Below, piece after piece: positions 27,224-36,887 of a stretch of 56,201 bases of DNA. Below the pieces are notes generated by a model. The model worked only from the letters and a program-made list of their open reading frames with translations. It made no database searches and was not told where the DNA came from. Origin of the DNA: Gammaproteobacteria bacterium (GTDB taxonomy: Bacteria; Pseudomonadota; Gammaproteobacteria; UBA6429; Thiohalophilaceae); NCBI GenBank assembly GCA_022712915.1, contig JAFLJQ010000194.1:1-56201 (forward strand), written 5' to 3'. Position numbers and translations under genes: made by a program. Numbering within the stretch: position 1 is the first letter of the stretch; each line of letters starts with the position of its first letter.

Positions 27224-27784
27224 ATGAAACTTATTATCCTTGATAGAGATGGCGTCATTAACGAAGACTCTGATGATTACATCAAGTCACCTGAGGAATT
27301 TGTCCCCCTGCCTGGCAGCCTCGAGGCAATGGCCCGTTTGTATCGTGCCGGGTACACGATTGCCGTTGCGACAAATCAGTCAGGTATTGCGCGGGGATAT
27401 TTTGATATCGACACCCTTAACCGTATGCATGAGAAACTCTATCAGTTGCTGGGAGCATATGGCGCAGAGATTGAGGGAATTTTTTATTGCCCCCACAGCC
27501 CGGATGATGCATGTGAATGCCGTAAGCCCAAACCAGGCCTGTTGTTAGATATTAAGGCGCGCTTTAATGTATTGATGCCGGACGTCTCCGTAGTGGGTGA
27601 TTCCCTGCGTGATCTGCAAGCGGCAAAGTCCGTTGGTGCCCAACCCATTCTGGTACGAACGGGTAAGGGAGAACGAACCCTTGCCAAGGGCGAAGGCCTG
27701 GAAGGTATACCGGTGTATGCTGATCTTGCTGCCTTTGTGGATGATTTTTTAAAAAATTCATTCAAAAATGCACTATTTCCATAA
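27224..27784 (+). CDS. gmhB: D-glycero-beta-D-manno-heptose 1,7-bisphosphate 7-phosphatase
   Basis: HAD-family enzyme of ADP-heptose (LPS core) synthesis. Nucleophile motif LDRDGVINEDSDDYIKSPEE, ATNQSGIARGYF as motif II, the zinc-binding loop CPHSPDDACECRKPKPG (Cys, His, Cys, Cys) and VVGDSLRDLQAAKS as motif IV. 186 aa, full length. Located after glyS and before an acyltransferase gene, as in many gammaproteobacteria. Confidence 0.94.
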   Translation: MKLIILDRDGVINEDSDDYIKSPEEFVPLPGSLEAMARLYRAGYTIAVATNQSGIARGYFDIDTLNRMHEKLYQLLGAYGAEIEGIFYCPHSPDDACECRKPKPGLLLDIKARFNVLMPDVSVVGDSLRDLQAAKSVGAQPILVRTGKGERTLAKGEGLEGIPVYADLAAFVDDFLKNSFKNALFP

Positions 27785-27905
27785 TAGTGGCATTCATAGC
27801 GCCGTGCTTAAACCCTCATCTCCCCTGTTGTGCTCGACGGTTTTGCGCGTATTGGGTTGTTTACTCTCACAAAAACCACTATTTTAAATAAGCCTTAAAA
27901 CGATA

Positions 27906-28625
27906 ATGAGATCTAGCATGTTATTCCTGCGTTCCCTGTTCTTTACCATGGTCATGATAGTCATTACGGTTGTGATATCGACCGTTGGTATGTTGTCACT
28001 ACCTTTCCCTTTCAAATTTCGATGGCACATCATCCGTCTTTGGTCTGTTTTGAACTTATGGGCAATAGAATATATTTGTGGCATCCGCTATGAAGTGGTT
28101 GGCAAAGAAAATATTCCTGATGAAGCGGCCATTATTTTTTCCAAACATCAATCTACCTGGGAGACTTTTGCCCTACAACATTTATTTCCACCTCAGGTTT
28201 ATGTCATCAAGCGTGAATTGTTGTGGATTCCTTTTTTTGGCTGGGGTATCGCAATATTGGATCCCATTGCTATTAACCGCTCATCAGGCCAGTCGGCGAT
28301 TAAACAGGTTGTAGAGAAAGGCACAGCACGGCTGAAAAAAGGACAGTGGATTGTTATTTTCCCGGAGGGAACACGAGTACGCCCCAGAGAGAGAAAACGC
28401 TATAAGATAGGCGGCGCTATTTTGGCAGCAAATAGCGGTTTTCCAATTGTTCCTGTAGCGCATAATGCCGGAAACTATTGGCAAAAAGGTCAATTCATTA
28501 AGCAGCCCGGTACGATCAAGGTTGTAATTGGCCCTGTTATACAATCCAAAGGGCGAAAACCCGAAGAGATTATAAAAGAAGTTGAAACATGGATAGAAGC
28601 AACTATGGATGACATTACAATATAA
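27906..28625 (+). CDS. plsC: 1-acyl-sn-glycerol-3-phosphate acyltransferase
   Basis: Makes phosphatidic acid at the inner membrane. An N-terminal membrane segment (FFTMVMIVITVVISTVGML), acyltransferase motif I KHQSTWETF (H-x4-E variant of HxxxxD), motif III FPEGTRVRP and motif IV PIVPVAHNAG. 239 aa is typical. Confidence 0.93.
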   Translation: MRSSMLFLRSLFFTMVMIVITVVISTVGMLSLPFPFKFRWHIIRLWSVLNLWAIEYICGIRYEVVGKENIPDEAAIIFSKHQSTWETFALQHLFPPQVYVIKRELLWIPFFGWGIAILDPIAINRSSGQSAIKQVVEKGTARLKKGQWIVIFPEGTRVRPRERKRYKIGGAILAANSGFPIVPVAHNAGNYWQKGQFIKQPGTIKVVIGPVIQSKGRKPEEIIKEVETWIEATMDDITI

Positions 28626-28774
28626 AATACATGAATTTAAAGTCGTGTTCTATTTCTATGTATCATTTCCTAGACAGGAGCAGTTTTGACTGCTAAAACT
28701 CTACAGACAACAGTTGTCTGTATTTTACTGTTTGAAATTTTAACTACATAAAAAATAAACAGGAGCTTAACAGT

Positions 28775-29257
28775 ATGAAGAAAATTATCCTTTCCGCTTT
28801 GGTTGGTGTAATGTATGCCGGATCTGCCAGTGCTGCGCCTAATAACGTAGGTTGTGGTTTGGGTTCTATGTTTTTTGAAGGCAGTAGTGGTGTCATGATG
28901 GAGTCATTGGCTGCAACTACCAATGGTTCATCTGGTAACCAAACCTTTGGTATCACTTCAGGTACCCTCGGTTGTGCTAAAGATGGCGTAGTTCAAAAAT
29001 ATGCCGCTGCTGACGCCTTCATGGGTGCCAACATCGACAAAGTTGCTCGTGACATGTCTGTAGGTAATGGTGAAGCCCTGGAAACTCTGGCCGATGCCAT
29101 GGGTATTAAAGATGCTGATAAAGCCCGTTTCTTTGAAGTGGCTAAAGCAAACTTTGATGCTATCTATACTTCAACCAGCGTTACTTCTGACGAAGTTCTG
29201 ATTAACCTTGGTAAAGTGATGGCTAACGACCACAAACTGGCTGCTTACACTGCGTAA
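28775..29257 (+). CDS. DUF3015-family exported protein
   Basis: 160 aa with a clear signal peptide cleaved near ASA-APNN. The mature protein begins NNVGCGLGSMFFEG and has a second Cys in SGTLGCAK, likely a disulphide, and a helical C-terminal half. A GGAG site precedes the ATG and a strong terminator follows, suggesting a well-expressed single gene. Function unknown. Confidence 0.85.
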   Translation: MKKIILSALVGVMYAGSASAAPNNVGCGLGSMFFEGSSGVMMESLAATTNGSSGNQTFGITSGTLGCAKDGVVQKYAAADAFMGANIDKVARDMSVGNGEALETLADAMGIKDADKARFFEVAKANFDAIYTSTSVTSDEVLINLGKVMANDHKLAAYTA

Positions 29258-29280
29258 TATCCAATAGTTGTTGTACACTA

Positions 29281-29317
29281 ACACCCGGTGGAACTTTGGT
29301 TCCATCGGGTGTTTTTT
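29281..29317 (+). terminator. Rho-independent terminator
   Basis: ACACCCGGTGGAAC-TTTG-GTTCCATCGGGTGT stem with one bulge, followed by a run of T, 24 bp after the DUF3015 gene. Confidence 0.93.
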
Positions 29318-29351
29318 TATGTTTAATTTAAATTAAAATAAATAACGAGAA

Positions 29352-31280
29352 ATGTTGCATAAGCTATTTGTAGGTTGCTTGTATCTATTGGCCAGTTTTT
29401 CCCTTCAAGCGGAAACAATGCAGCAGGCCTATCTTGATCATCTTGTTTCGCAAGCTAAAAATCTCAGGCTTGCTGAACATAAAGAGTGGTTAAATCTTGT
29501 CCACTATAAAACAAACCTGTTTTCCGGATATACAAGTGAGATTATTTCGCAGGAATTTTTTAATGCCCCGGATGGCATGACCAACCCCGAAGCGGAATTA
29601 AACACCACGCTGGGCAGTTTTTTTTCGGATAAAATAGAAACCGATAAACAGCAAAATCCACAATGCCGGCATATTGCCCGCTATCATTGGTTAAAAAATA
29701 AACTTAAATTTGACTCAAGCAAGCTACCCGAACGGCATTGCAAGCGCTTTGATGAATGGGTAAAGAATCTTTCCCCTGAACGCCTTACGCTAATTTTCCC
29801 GGCGGGTACGGATAACAGCCCGTCTTCAATGTTTGGACACACCCTGTTTCGAATCGACAAAAAAGACCAGTCCGAAAGAACGCGCCTGTCATCCTATTCG
29901 ATCAATTTTGCTGCCGAAACAGATGAAACCAACGGAATGGTGTTTGCCTTTAAGGGGATTATGGGTGGTTATCCCGGTCGTTTTTCCATCATGCCTTATT
30001 ATGAGAAGGTTCGGCAGTATAATGACATGGAACACCGCGATATCTGGGAGTATCAGCTTAATCTGACACCAGTCGAAATTACACGCCTGTTACAACATGC
30101 CTGGGAATTGGGTCAGATCGATTTTGCCTATTATTTTTTCCTGGAGAATTGCTCCTACCAGTTACTGGCCTTGCTAGATGTGGCACGCCCCGGCCATGAC
30201 ATGAAAGGCCAGTTTTCTGTCTGGGCCATCCCTAGCGATACCGTGGCGGTGATTTTGGACGATGAAAAAATTCTGCATAAAGCGATGTACCGTCCCTCGG
30301 CACGTACCAAGTTACGCTTTCAGATAAATAACCTCGATAACCATGAGCAAGATTTGGTGTCGGCGTTGACCTTTGGTGAAATCCAGCCAACAGATCCGCA
30401 AGTCATCAGCCTGTCCGAGAAGCGGCAGGCTCTGGTGATTATCACCGCCTATGATTATCTTCTCTATGCTTTTAGCCGAGGGGGCTTTAATCGTGATGTG
30501 ATGATAAAACGCTCACTGATGTTACTGCGGGCGCGTAATAAGATTCCGGTTACCACCACCTTCCCTCCCGTGCCTACACCCCAAATCCGTTTTGATGAAG
30601 GGCATGGTACTTCACGTTTTGCCATAGGCGGCGGCCAAACCGAGCGTGATGGGGTTGAACACAATTTCACTGAGCTTAGGTTTCGGCCCGCCTACCATAA
30701 CTTGCTGGATAATCAGGCAGGTTACACCAAAGGTGCACAGATTAACTTTTTTGACTTTACGCTGCGCTATGATAAAGAAGACGAAATAGTACGCCTGCAT
30801 GAGTGGATGATTATCGATATCTATTCGCTTTCCCCCAGAGACCGCTTTTTTAAACCCGTCTCATGGAAGGTGAATACAGGTTTTGTACGTCGGCCCATTG
30901 GTGAAAATTACGAGAACCGCTTGGTCTATTCTGTTAACGGTGGTTTTGGACTGAATTATGGCCTGACCGACGATTTGAATACCTTCTTCATGCTGGATAT
31001 GACAGTACTAATTCATGATGAGCTACAAAATGAAGTCGCCGTTGCGGCTGGCCCAAGTTTGGGCATTATGTGGCGAGTCACTCGCAACTGGAACCTGTGG
31101 CTGAGTGCCAGTGAGCAGTACTATGATGATTCACTGGATCTGACTTATGTTGATTACCGCATGGAACAAAACATAGTCCTGACCACCAATACGGCAGTGC
31201 GCCTGATGGCCATAGAAAAGGGTGATCGTGATCACTCAGACAAAGAAATAAAGGCGACATTCAACTGGTTCTTTAAATGA
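29352..31280 (+). CDS. Large periplasmic/outer-membrane-associated DUF4105 (Lnb-like) protein
   Basis: 642 aa with a signal peptide (LFVGCLYLLASFSLQA). The first half is the DUF4105/Lnb N-terminal domain: LIFPAGTDNSPSSMFGHTLF contains the conserved Ser and His, and FFLENCSYQLLALLD the conserved Cys. The second half (about 400-642) is a run of amphipathic strands ending in Phe-Lys (NWFFK), fitting a beta-barrel. It is probably an envelope hydrolase or acyltransferase-like protein. Its stop overlaps the next start. Confidence 0.82.
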   Translation: MLHKLFVGCLYLLASFSLQAETMQQAYLDHLVSQAKNLRLAEHKEWLNLVHYKTNLFSGYTSEIISQEFFNAPDGMTNPEAELNTTLGSFFSDKIETDKQQNPQCRHIARYHWLKNKLKFDSSKLPERHCKRFDEWVKNLSPERLTLIFPAGTDNSPSSMFGHTLFRIDKKDQSERTRLSSYSINFAAETDETNGMVFAFKGIMGGYPGRFSIMPYYEKVRQYNDMEHRDIWEYQLNLTPVEITRLLQHAWELGQIDFAYYFFLENCSYQLLALLDVARPGHDMKGQFSVWAIPSDTVAVILDDEKILHKAMYRPSARTKLRFQINNLDNHEQDLVSALTFGEIQPTDPQVISLSEKRQALVIITAYDYLLYAFSRGGFNRDVMIKRSLMLLRARNKIPVTTTFPPVPTPQIRFDEGHGTSRFAIGGGQTERDGVEHNFTELRFRPAYHNLLDNQAGYTKGAQINFFDFTLRYDKEDEIVRLHEWMIIDIYSLSPRDRFFKPVSWKVNTGFVRRPIGENYENRLVYSVNGGFGLNYGLTDDLNTFFMLDMTVLIHDELQNEVAVAAGPSLGIMWRVTRNWNLWLSASEQYYDDSLDLTYVDYRMEQNIVLTTNTAVRLMAIEKGDRDHSDKEIKATFNWFFK

Positions 31281-32113
31281 GACAGATTTTTCTGCTCGTC
31301 TTTGCTCTGCTTTCCACTGCCTGTTCACATATGATCTTTCAGCCTCAAAAAGGCTACTTTCTCGATCCGAAAAAAGCCGAGCTGGCCCTCGAGATCAAGA
31401 TTGAGGATGTCTACTTCAAGAGCAACGATGGTACACAACTGCATGGCTGGTTTTTACCCAATCAGGTAGGCAAAAAAAAGGCCACCATACTGTTTTTGCA
31501 CGGCAACGCCCAGAATATCAGCACCCATGTTCAATTTATTTGGTGGTTACCACGCAACGGCTACGATGTTTTCATACCGGATTATCGGGGTTATGGCCGA
31601 TCCGAAGGTGAGCCGACCCTGGAGGGCGTGCATATGGACGTACAAAGTGCCATGGCTACCCTGCTGGCACGAAAGGACATCCATCAGGACAAACTGGTGC
31701 TCTATGGCCATAGCCTGGGGGGCGCGCTGGCCATTACCAGTTTGGCCGATTCGCCATACCGGGACAGGTTTAAACTGCTTATCGTTGAGAATTCGTTTAC
31801 CAGCTATCGCACTGTGGCCCGTGAAGTACTGGGTAATTTTTGGCTGACCTGGCTATTCCAGTACCCTCTTTCCTGGACCATCCGTGATGACTACCGGCCC
31901 ATTGAGGCTATTCCTCGCATTAGCCCAATACCTGTTTTGCTGGTGCACGGTGATGCTGATCCGGTGATTGCGCACTATCATAGCGGCGAATTGTACTCGG
32001 CAGCAAAGGAACCAAAGGAATTCTGGCTCATCACCGGGGGGCGCCACGCCTCCCTGGACAGCCCCCAGCAGCACCAGAGATTCCTTAAATATCTGGATAA
32101 AGCACTGAAATAA
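31277..32113 (+). CDS. Alpha/beta-hydrolase, putative lipoprotein
   Basis: 278 aa beginning MRQIFLLVFALLSTAC, a lipobox with Cys16, so probably anchored in the envelope. Nucleophile elbow YGHSLGGALA (Ser), acid near VHGDADPVI and His in GGRHASL. Strand-loop HGNAQN forms the oxyanion site. It is a serine hydrolase of the BEM46/YfhR-like group, translationally coupled to the DUF4105 gene (ATGA overlap). Substrate unknown. Confidence 0.85.
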   Translation: MRQIFLLVFALLSTACSHMIFQPQKGYFLDPKKAELALEIKIEDVYFKSNDGTQLHGWFLPNQVGKKKATILFLHGNAQNISTHVQFIWWLPRNGYDVFIPDYRGYGRSEGEPTLEGVHMDVQSAMATLLARKDIHQDKLVLYGHSLGGALAITSLADSPYRDRFKLLIVENSFTSYRTVAREVLGNFWLTWLFQYPLSWTIRDDYRPIEAIPRISPIPVLLVHGDADPVIAHYHSGELYSAAKEPKEFWLITGGRHASLDSPQQHQRFLKYLDKALK

Positions 32114-32256
32114 TTTTCCCTGCACTGTCCTCTGAAACTCCCCATCTTAAGAAATTCAGAATTTTATGGTAGAATGGCTCACATAGGCTCTGATACCGTG
32201 CTTTTGCGGGCAGATGAGCCTAATCAATTTTTTAAAATTACGGGAGTTAGAAATTT

Positions 32257-33291
32257 ATGCAGAACGGAAGAACGACTATTACCCAATTTATTATTGAAGA
32301 ACAGCGCCATATTGCCGGGGCATCGGGTGATTTCACCTCCCTGCTGAATGATGTTGTTACCGCCTGTAAAGTGATATCCGATATGGTCAACCACGGTGCA
32401 CTGGTCGGTGTGCTGGGTGCTGCGGGCACCGAAAATATACAAGGCGAAGATCAGAAGAAAATGGACATTATCTCTAATGATGTTTTTCTGGAATCGAACG
32501 AATGGGCAGGCCACCTGGCCGCCATGGCCTCGGAAGAAATGGAAGATATTTACCATATCCCTGAGGGAAATCCTCGTGGCAAGTACCTGCTGACCTTTGA
32601 CCCATTAGATGGCTCATCCAATATGGACGTGAATGTTTCAGTCGGTACTATCTTCTCCATTTTACGTAGCCAGGGCGATTGCACCAACCCGACCAAAGAA
32701 GATTTCCTGCAAGTGGGTTCGGATCAGGTTTGTGCTGGTTATGCCTTATATGGCCCTTCAACCATGATGGTGCTGACCACCGGCAATGGTGTAAATGGCT
32801 TCACCCTTGATCAGAATATTGGCGAGTTTATCTTGACTCATCCAGATATGATCATCCCTGCTGAGACTCAGGAATTTGCCATTAATGCTTCTAATGGACG
32901 CCACTGGGAAGAACCTATCAAACGCTACGTGGATGAATGTTTGAGTGGTGCTGAAGGGCCTCGTGGTAAGGACTTTAATATGCGCTGGATTGCCTCTATG
33001 GTGGCTGAAGTACACCGCATTTTGATGCGTGGTGGTATTTTCATGTATCCCATTGATGAGAAAATGAAGGCCAAGGGCCTGCAAGGTAAATTGCGTCTGC
33101 TGTATGAAGCCAACCCAATGTCGTTCATCATTGAACAGGCGGGTGGTTTAAGTACGACCGGGCGTGAACGTATTATGGACATCAAACCAACGGATTTGCA
33201 TCAGCGCGTACCCGTGGTGCTAGGATCAAAATCAGAAGTGGAACGGTTGACGGTTTACCACAATGAGTTTGCCAAGGCCGATGCGACATAA
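32257..33291 (+). CDS. fbp: Fructose-1,6-bisphosphatase class I
   Basis: Gluconeogenic (or Calvin-cycle) enzyme, cytosolic. 344 aa. Metal-site motifs: [22 protein letters not shown] and [25 protein letters not shown]; substrate region [23 protein letters not shown] and [23 protein letters not shown] ribosome site precedes the ATG. Followed by a terminator shared with the convergent CheY-like gene. Confidence 0.96.
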   Translation: MQNGRTTITQFIIEEQRHIAGASGDFTSLLNDVVTACKVISDMVNHGALVGVLGAAGTENIQGEDQKKMDIISNDVFLESNEWAGHLAAMASEEMEDIYHIPEGNPRGKYLLTFDPLDGSSNMDVNVSVGTIFSILRSQGDCTNPTKEDFLQVGSDQVCAGYALYGPSTMMVLTTGNGVNGFTLDQNIGEFILTHPDMIIPAETQEFAINASNGRHWEEPIKRYVDECLSGAEGPRGKDFNMRWIASMVAEVHRILMRGGIFMYPIDEKMKAKGLQGKLRLLYEANPMSFIIEQAGGLSTTGRERIMDIKPTDLHQRVPVVLGSKSEVERLTVYHNEFAKADAT

Positions 33292-33317
33292 GTTGTTTTA
33301 GCTTATTTTAGAAGAAA

Positions 33318-33348
33318 CTCGGCATTAGCCGGGTTTTTTTATGCCGAG
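33318..33348. terminator. Bidirectional terminator between fbp and the CheY-like gene
   Basis: CTCGGCAT (33318-33325) pairs with ATGCCGAG (33341-33348) around an inner hairpin and a run of seven T. It overlaps the last codons of the convergent response-regulator gene. Confidence 0.75.
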
Positions 33349-33767
33349 CTGGAAATATCTTGATGTCCATTTTCAAGTAGCCGATGAACCTTCTTGATCA
33401 ATGGTGCATGGCGGAAGGGTTTGGCCAGGTAGTCACTAACACCAGACTCTACCGCTTCACGAACATTTTCGACAGAGACATCAGACGTTAGCATTAAAAA
33501 AGGGATATGTTGTAGTTTTTCGTCGGCTCGTACTGCTTTTAACAATTCAATTCCCTCCATTTCCGGCATATGCCAGTCACTAAGGATCAGGTCGTAAGGT
33601 TTTTTGTGTAATTCAGCCAGAGCGGATTTACCATTGTCGGCTTCTGTTACGTCGGTCAGGCCAATAGTTCGCAGTGCAATCAGCACAAAATTGCGAACAA
33701 AAATCGCGTCTTCAACAACTAATACAGTGGGAGATTTTGTTTTTGCGTCCATATTGAAAGACACCAT
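33339..33767 (-). CDS. Single-domain CheY-like response regulator
   Basis: 142 aa, receiver only: acidic pair in VLVVEDAIF, phospho-acceptor Asp in LILSDWHMPEMEG, T in MLTSDVS and K in LAKPFRH. No output domain. About half the residues match the regulator at 33896-34288, so the two are tandem paralogues. The start could be at either Met1 or Met6. Confidence 0.88.
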   Translation of the reverse strand: MVSFNMDAKTKSPTVLVVEDAIFVRNFVLIALRTIGLTDVTEADNGKSALAELHKKPYDLILSDWHMPEMEGIELLKAVRADEKLQHIPFLMLTSDVSVENVREAVESGVSDYLAKPFRHAPLIKKVHRLLENGHQDISSSA

Positions 33768-33895
33768 AATAAATAAAATATACTAATTGTAATGTCGGCC
33801 ATTTGCTTGAAAAATAAAGAATAAAGAGTGTTATGAATTGTAAACATGTATTTCATAAATTAGTTTTTTGAATTACGAATATAAAACATTCTGCA

Positions 33896-34288
33896 TTAAT
33901 GTTTTTTTAATAGTTTTTCGACTTTTTCCAGTAGAGGATCACTGCGAAAAGGTTTGCTCAGGAAGGCGCTGACCCCCATTAAATTGGCTTCATCAATGTT
34001 TTCCGAAGAGGAATTTGCTGTCAGCATAATAAAAGGAATGTGTTGCAAGCGGTCATCGGCTCTGACTTTTCGTAGCAGATCGATACCTTCCATTTCCGGC
34101 ATCTCCCAGTCACTAATAATCAGATCATAGCTTTTGAGTTGCAAGGCAGCCAAAGCCTGGCGACCATCCACGGCTTCCTTAACCTGGGTAATGCCAACTA
34201 ACTCGATAGCTTTTATGACAAGGCTACGGGTATAAGCCGCATGGTCGACGACCAATACTTTTTTGTCTTTGAAGTTAGCTATGCTCAT
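33896..34288 (-). CDS. Single-domain CheY-like response regulator, paralogue
   Basis: 130 aa receiver: VLVVDHAAYTRSL keeps only one of the usual two N-terminal acids (VDH), phospho-acceptor Asp in LIISDWEMPEMEG, T in MLTANSS and K in LSKPFRS. The DH in place of DD may alter Mg binding. It is upstream of its paralogue with about 130 bp between them, and a separate promoter is possible. A kinase partner is not nearby. Confidence 0.86.
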   Translation of the reverse strand: MSIANFKDKKVLVVDHAAYTRSLVIKAIELVGITQVKEAVDGRQALAALQLKSYDLIISDWEMPEMEGIDLLRKVRADDRLQHIPFIMLTANSSSENIDEANLMGVSAFLSKPFRSDPLLEKVEKLLKKH

Positions 34289-35204
34289 AATATTTATCTT
34301 CTGATTACTTGCTTATCCTATGTATCGGCATTTATAAAAATAAATTTACCATAATTAATGTGGTTAGAAATCACGATAAAAGCCAGGCTTTATTTGCATC
34401 AAAATCAATATGTTAAGTGGTTTTTTGTTGATCGATAAAATTGTATGTATGGCAGGAAAAATCGCAGTTATATGTTCCGTTATTAATTTGATTTTAGCTT
34501 TTTCTGGGTTGGTTTTGAGCCGGACAATAACCGCAGACACTTAAACGGCAGAGATTTTCAAAAAAACTGAACTTCTTTGCCAAAATTATCACAATAGGGT
34601 GCGTCTAAGAATTCAATCAAGCAGATGATGGCAAGGCAAAACAAGCGACAAAATCATCAGGAATGATTTTGGACATGAGGCAGCATGGCCCCGAAGGGGC
34701 TCACCAGAGGAATGTGGTGAGCACAACGCGCAGTTTTGTATATGGATGACCTTATTTCGCGAAGCCCACGGATGGGCGAGAGCGAATCATTTTCATGTAA
34801 GTGAGCATTTTGAGCTTGTTTTTAACCAAGCTATCGTTGCCTCAGTGGATTTATAGACGTGCCCAATAGATCATCCGTCTTTGCCATCAAACCATGCAGT
34901 CATAAACGGCATAGTGAGAAAAAGGCTGCCCATACAATCAAGAAAAGTCGTTTATTTTATCCAGAAATAAATGCCGCATAAAATTTTGAAGGAACAGGAA
35001 AAACATCCCTAAAAATAACAGGGTTGCAAGCATAAGAGTTTTACGTATATAAAGGGAGCACAAACAAAACCTAAATCCATCAGGTGATCAAGAACGGTCA
35101 ATATAATTAAGAATAAATCCAAATAGATTTGTCAGGGAGAAGGGATGTTATCGTTAATAACGCAAAGCCAGGTTCATGGCTATGTTGGTGCAGGATAAAC
35201 CATC
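34289..35204. other. Gene-poor region with element B
   Basis: About 900 bp without a supported ORF. It contains the long copy of palindromic element B (34597-34864). The remaining parts are AT-rich and may carry the promoters for the CheY-like gene (leftwards) and the WYL regulator (rightwards). It marks the border between the housekeeping block and the CRISPR island. Confidence 0.55.
34597..34864. repeat. Palindromic dispersed element B, long copy
   Basis: Same ends as 22671-22747: left GGGTGCGTCTAAGAATTCAA, then TCAAGCAGATGATGGCAA; right CTCAGTGGATTTATAGACG then TGCCC. Here about 190 bp of extra sequence separates the arms, including smaller hairpins such as GGCCCCGAAGGGGC. No transposase; a MITE-like or REP-like family. 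Confidence 0.75.
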
Positions 35205-36173
35205 ATGGATCGAACCGAACGCTTTTATAAAATATGCCAACGCCTGAAAGCAGGGCGGTCAGTACCGCTAAAAGCATTTATGTCTGATCTGGAAATATCC
35301 CGGCCAACATTTTACCGTGACATCGAATATCTCAAAGATCGTTTCAACGCCCCCATCGAATATGACAAACACGCACATGGCTATCGCTTCGACCCTAAAG
35401 CCGAGCAATTTGAACTACCCGGCATCTGGTTCACAGCCAGTGAAGCCCACGCCATGTTATCCCTGCACCACCTGTTAAACGAAGTGCAACCCGGATTGCT
35501 TAAGCCTCTATTAGAACCCGTATATCAAAGACTAGAAAAAAGTTTTGACAAAAACAACACCGCCATAAAAGAAATGAATCGGCGTATTCGTATCCTGTCC
35601 ATGGCTCATCGTAAAGTTGAACCCAATTACTACGAACTCATCAGCCATGCCGTCCTCACGCGCAAACGACTCTTCATCCACTACTACAACCGCGCACGAG
35701 ACGATAAAACCGAACGTGAAATTTCACCGCAATGCCTGACGTATTACCGAGACAACTGGTATCTGGACAGTCACGACCACATGCGTAACCAACTGCGCAC
35801 CTTCTCCCTGGACTGCATACAATACGTACAGCTTGTGGATGCCCCCGCGCGCAACATCAAAGACCCAATTCTCGATGAAGAACTCGGCAGCAGCTACGGC
35901 ATCTTTTCCGGAAAAAGCACACAAACCGCCGTACTGCAATTCAACGCCTTCCGCGCCCGCTGGGTCGCCAGAGAACAATGGCACCCGCAACAACAAGGTG
36001 AATGGCAAGCCGATGGCACATACCAACTGCACATCCCCTATGCAGACGACAGAGAACTGCTCATGGACATCCTCAAATATGGTGCAGACGTTGAAGTACT
36101 CTCACCCAAAGCACTACGTGATCGCGTATATAAAAGCCTACAACAAGCTGTAAAAAAATATAAAAATAATTAA
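35205..36173 (+). CDS. WYL-domain transcriptional regulator
   Basis: 322 aa. The N-terminal winged helix (RFYKICQRLKAGRSVPLKAF, SRPTFYRDIEYLKDRF) is followed by the WYL fold: RKRLFIHYYNRARDDKTEREISPQCLTYYRDNWYLD, FSLDCIQYVQLVD, and a C-terminal WCX-like domain. WYL regulators sense ligands, often nucleic acid-like, and commonly control CRISPR and other defence genes. Its position at the edge of the CRISPR island fits such a role. Confidence 0.88.
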   Translation: MDRTERFYKICQRLKAGRSVPLKAFMSDLEISRPTFYRDIEYLKDRFNAPIEYDKHAHGYRFDPKAEQFELPGIWFTASEAHAMLSLHHLLNEVQPGLLKPLLEPVYQRLEKSFDKNNTAIKEMNRRIRILSMAHRKVEPNYYELISHAVLTRKRLFIHYYNRARDDKTEREISPQCLTYYRDNWYLDSHDHMRNQLRTFSLDCIQYVQLVDAPARNIKDPILDEELGSSYGIFSGKSTQTAVLQFNAFRARWVAREQWHPQQQGEWQADGTYQLHIPYADDRELLMDILKYGADVEVLSPKALRDRVYKSLQQAVKKYKNN

Positions 36174-36177
36174 TGTA

Positions 36178-36194
36178 GTCTCATCGTATGAGAC
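36178..36194. promoter_or_regulatory. Short perfect inverted repeat after the WYL gene
   Basis: GTCTCAT-CGT-ATGAGAC, 7-bp arms, 4 bp after the WYL stop and about 60 bp before the HIRAN gene. There is no T-run, so an operator is as likely as a terminator. Confidence 0.4.
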
Positions 36195-36256
36195 AGGGGT
36201 ATGCAACAATAGTCACCGGGTAGAAAATATTTTTGGTAGCAAAGGGAGTCAGGGAA

Positions 36257-36637
36257 TTGAAAAGGCGGAGTTTTATACAAATAATCACCGGGCTGGTTAC
36301 GGCAACAGGTATCGCCCCTCATGTCCGGTCTGAGGCTCATCGAGTTAATCGCAGCACTTTATTGCAAACATCTCCTGTTGCGGGTTTTCAATATTATCAG
36401 GGTGAAGGGCTTTGGCCACAACTGCAACTACACAGAGCAGCCGACAACCACTACGACAAACAAGCTATCCGTATTGATTGGCAAGGTCACCAACTCGGCT
36501 ACCTGCCTCATTACGACAATACCACCATTAGCCAAATACTAGATCGTAGTGAAAAACTAAGCGCCCAGATCAGTCACCTACAAAAAGATTCCAGCCCGTG
36601 GCAGCGAGTGCAGCTCAACATACGATTGGAGATTTAA
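36257..36637 (+). CDS. HIRAN-domain protein with a Tat-type signal
   Basis: The start is taken as the TTG at 36257 (MKRRSFIQIITG), with GGGAG upstream; an earlier TTG at 36233 is possible. The N-terminus has an RRSFIQ twin-arginine motif followed by a hydrophobic stretch, so export is predicted. Residues about 45-125 resemble a HIRAN domain (PVAGFQYYQGEG, LQLHRAADNHYDKQAIRID, LGYLPHYDN), a module that in helicases binds DNA ends. An exported HIRAN protein is unexpected. Confidence 0.7.
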   Translation: MKRRSFIQIITGLVTATGIAPHVRSEAHRVNRSTLLQTSPVAGFQYYQGEGLWPQLQLHRAADNHYDKQAIRIDWQGHQLGYLPHYDNTTISQILDRSEKLSAQISHLQKDSSPWQRVQLNIRLEI

Positions 36638-36672
36638 AAAATGCGAGTAATAACACTTATAAGTATGGCCGT

Positions 36673-36871
36673 TCTAAATAACTGTTCCGAAAAGGTATTC
36701 ACATTGTAAAAATGTGCATGAATTAAATCAAGGAAGGCGGTATTTTGATCACCCTCCCCTCAATCCCCTCCCACAGGGAGGGGAAGTAACCCCTTCCCCC
36801 TTCGGGGGAAGGTTGGGATGGGGGCAAATCAATTAAACCACTGGACACCTTTTCGGAACACTTATTTAGAC
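36673..36871. mobile_element. MITE-like element with about 28-bp inverted ends
   Basis: Left end 36673-36700 (TCTAAATAACTGTTCCGAAA, then AGGT) and right end 36843-36871, its inverse (ACCTTTTCGGAACACTTATT, then TAGA). The interior is a set of C- and G-rich hairpins (CCCTCCC...GGGAGGGG). About 199 bp, no ORF. Inserted just upstream of the type I-F cas1 gene. Confidence 0.75.
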
Positions 36872-36887
36872 AGCACAAGAGACGGAC

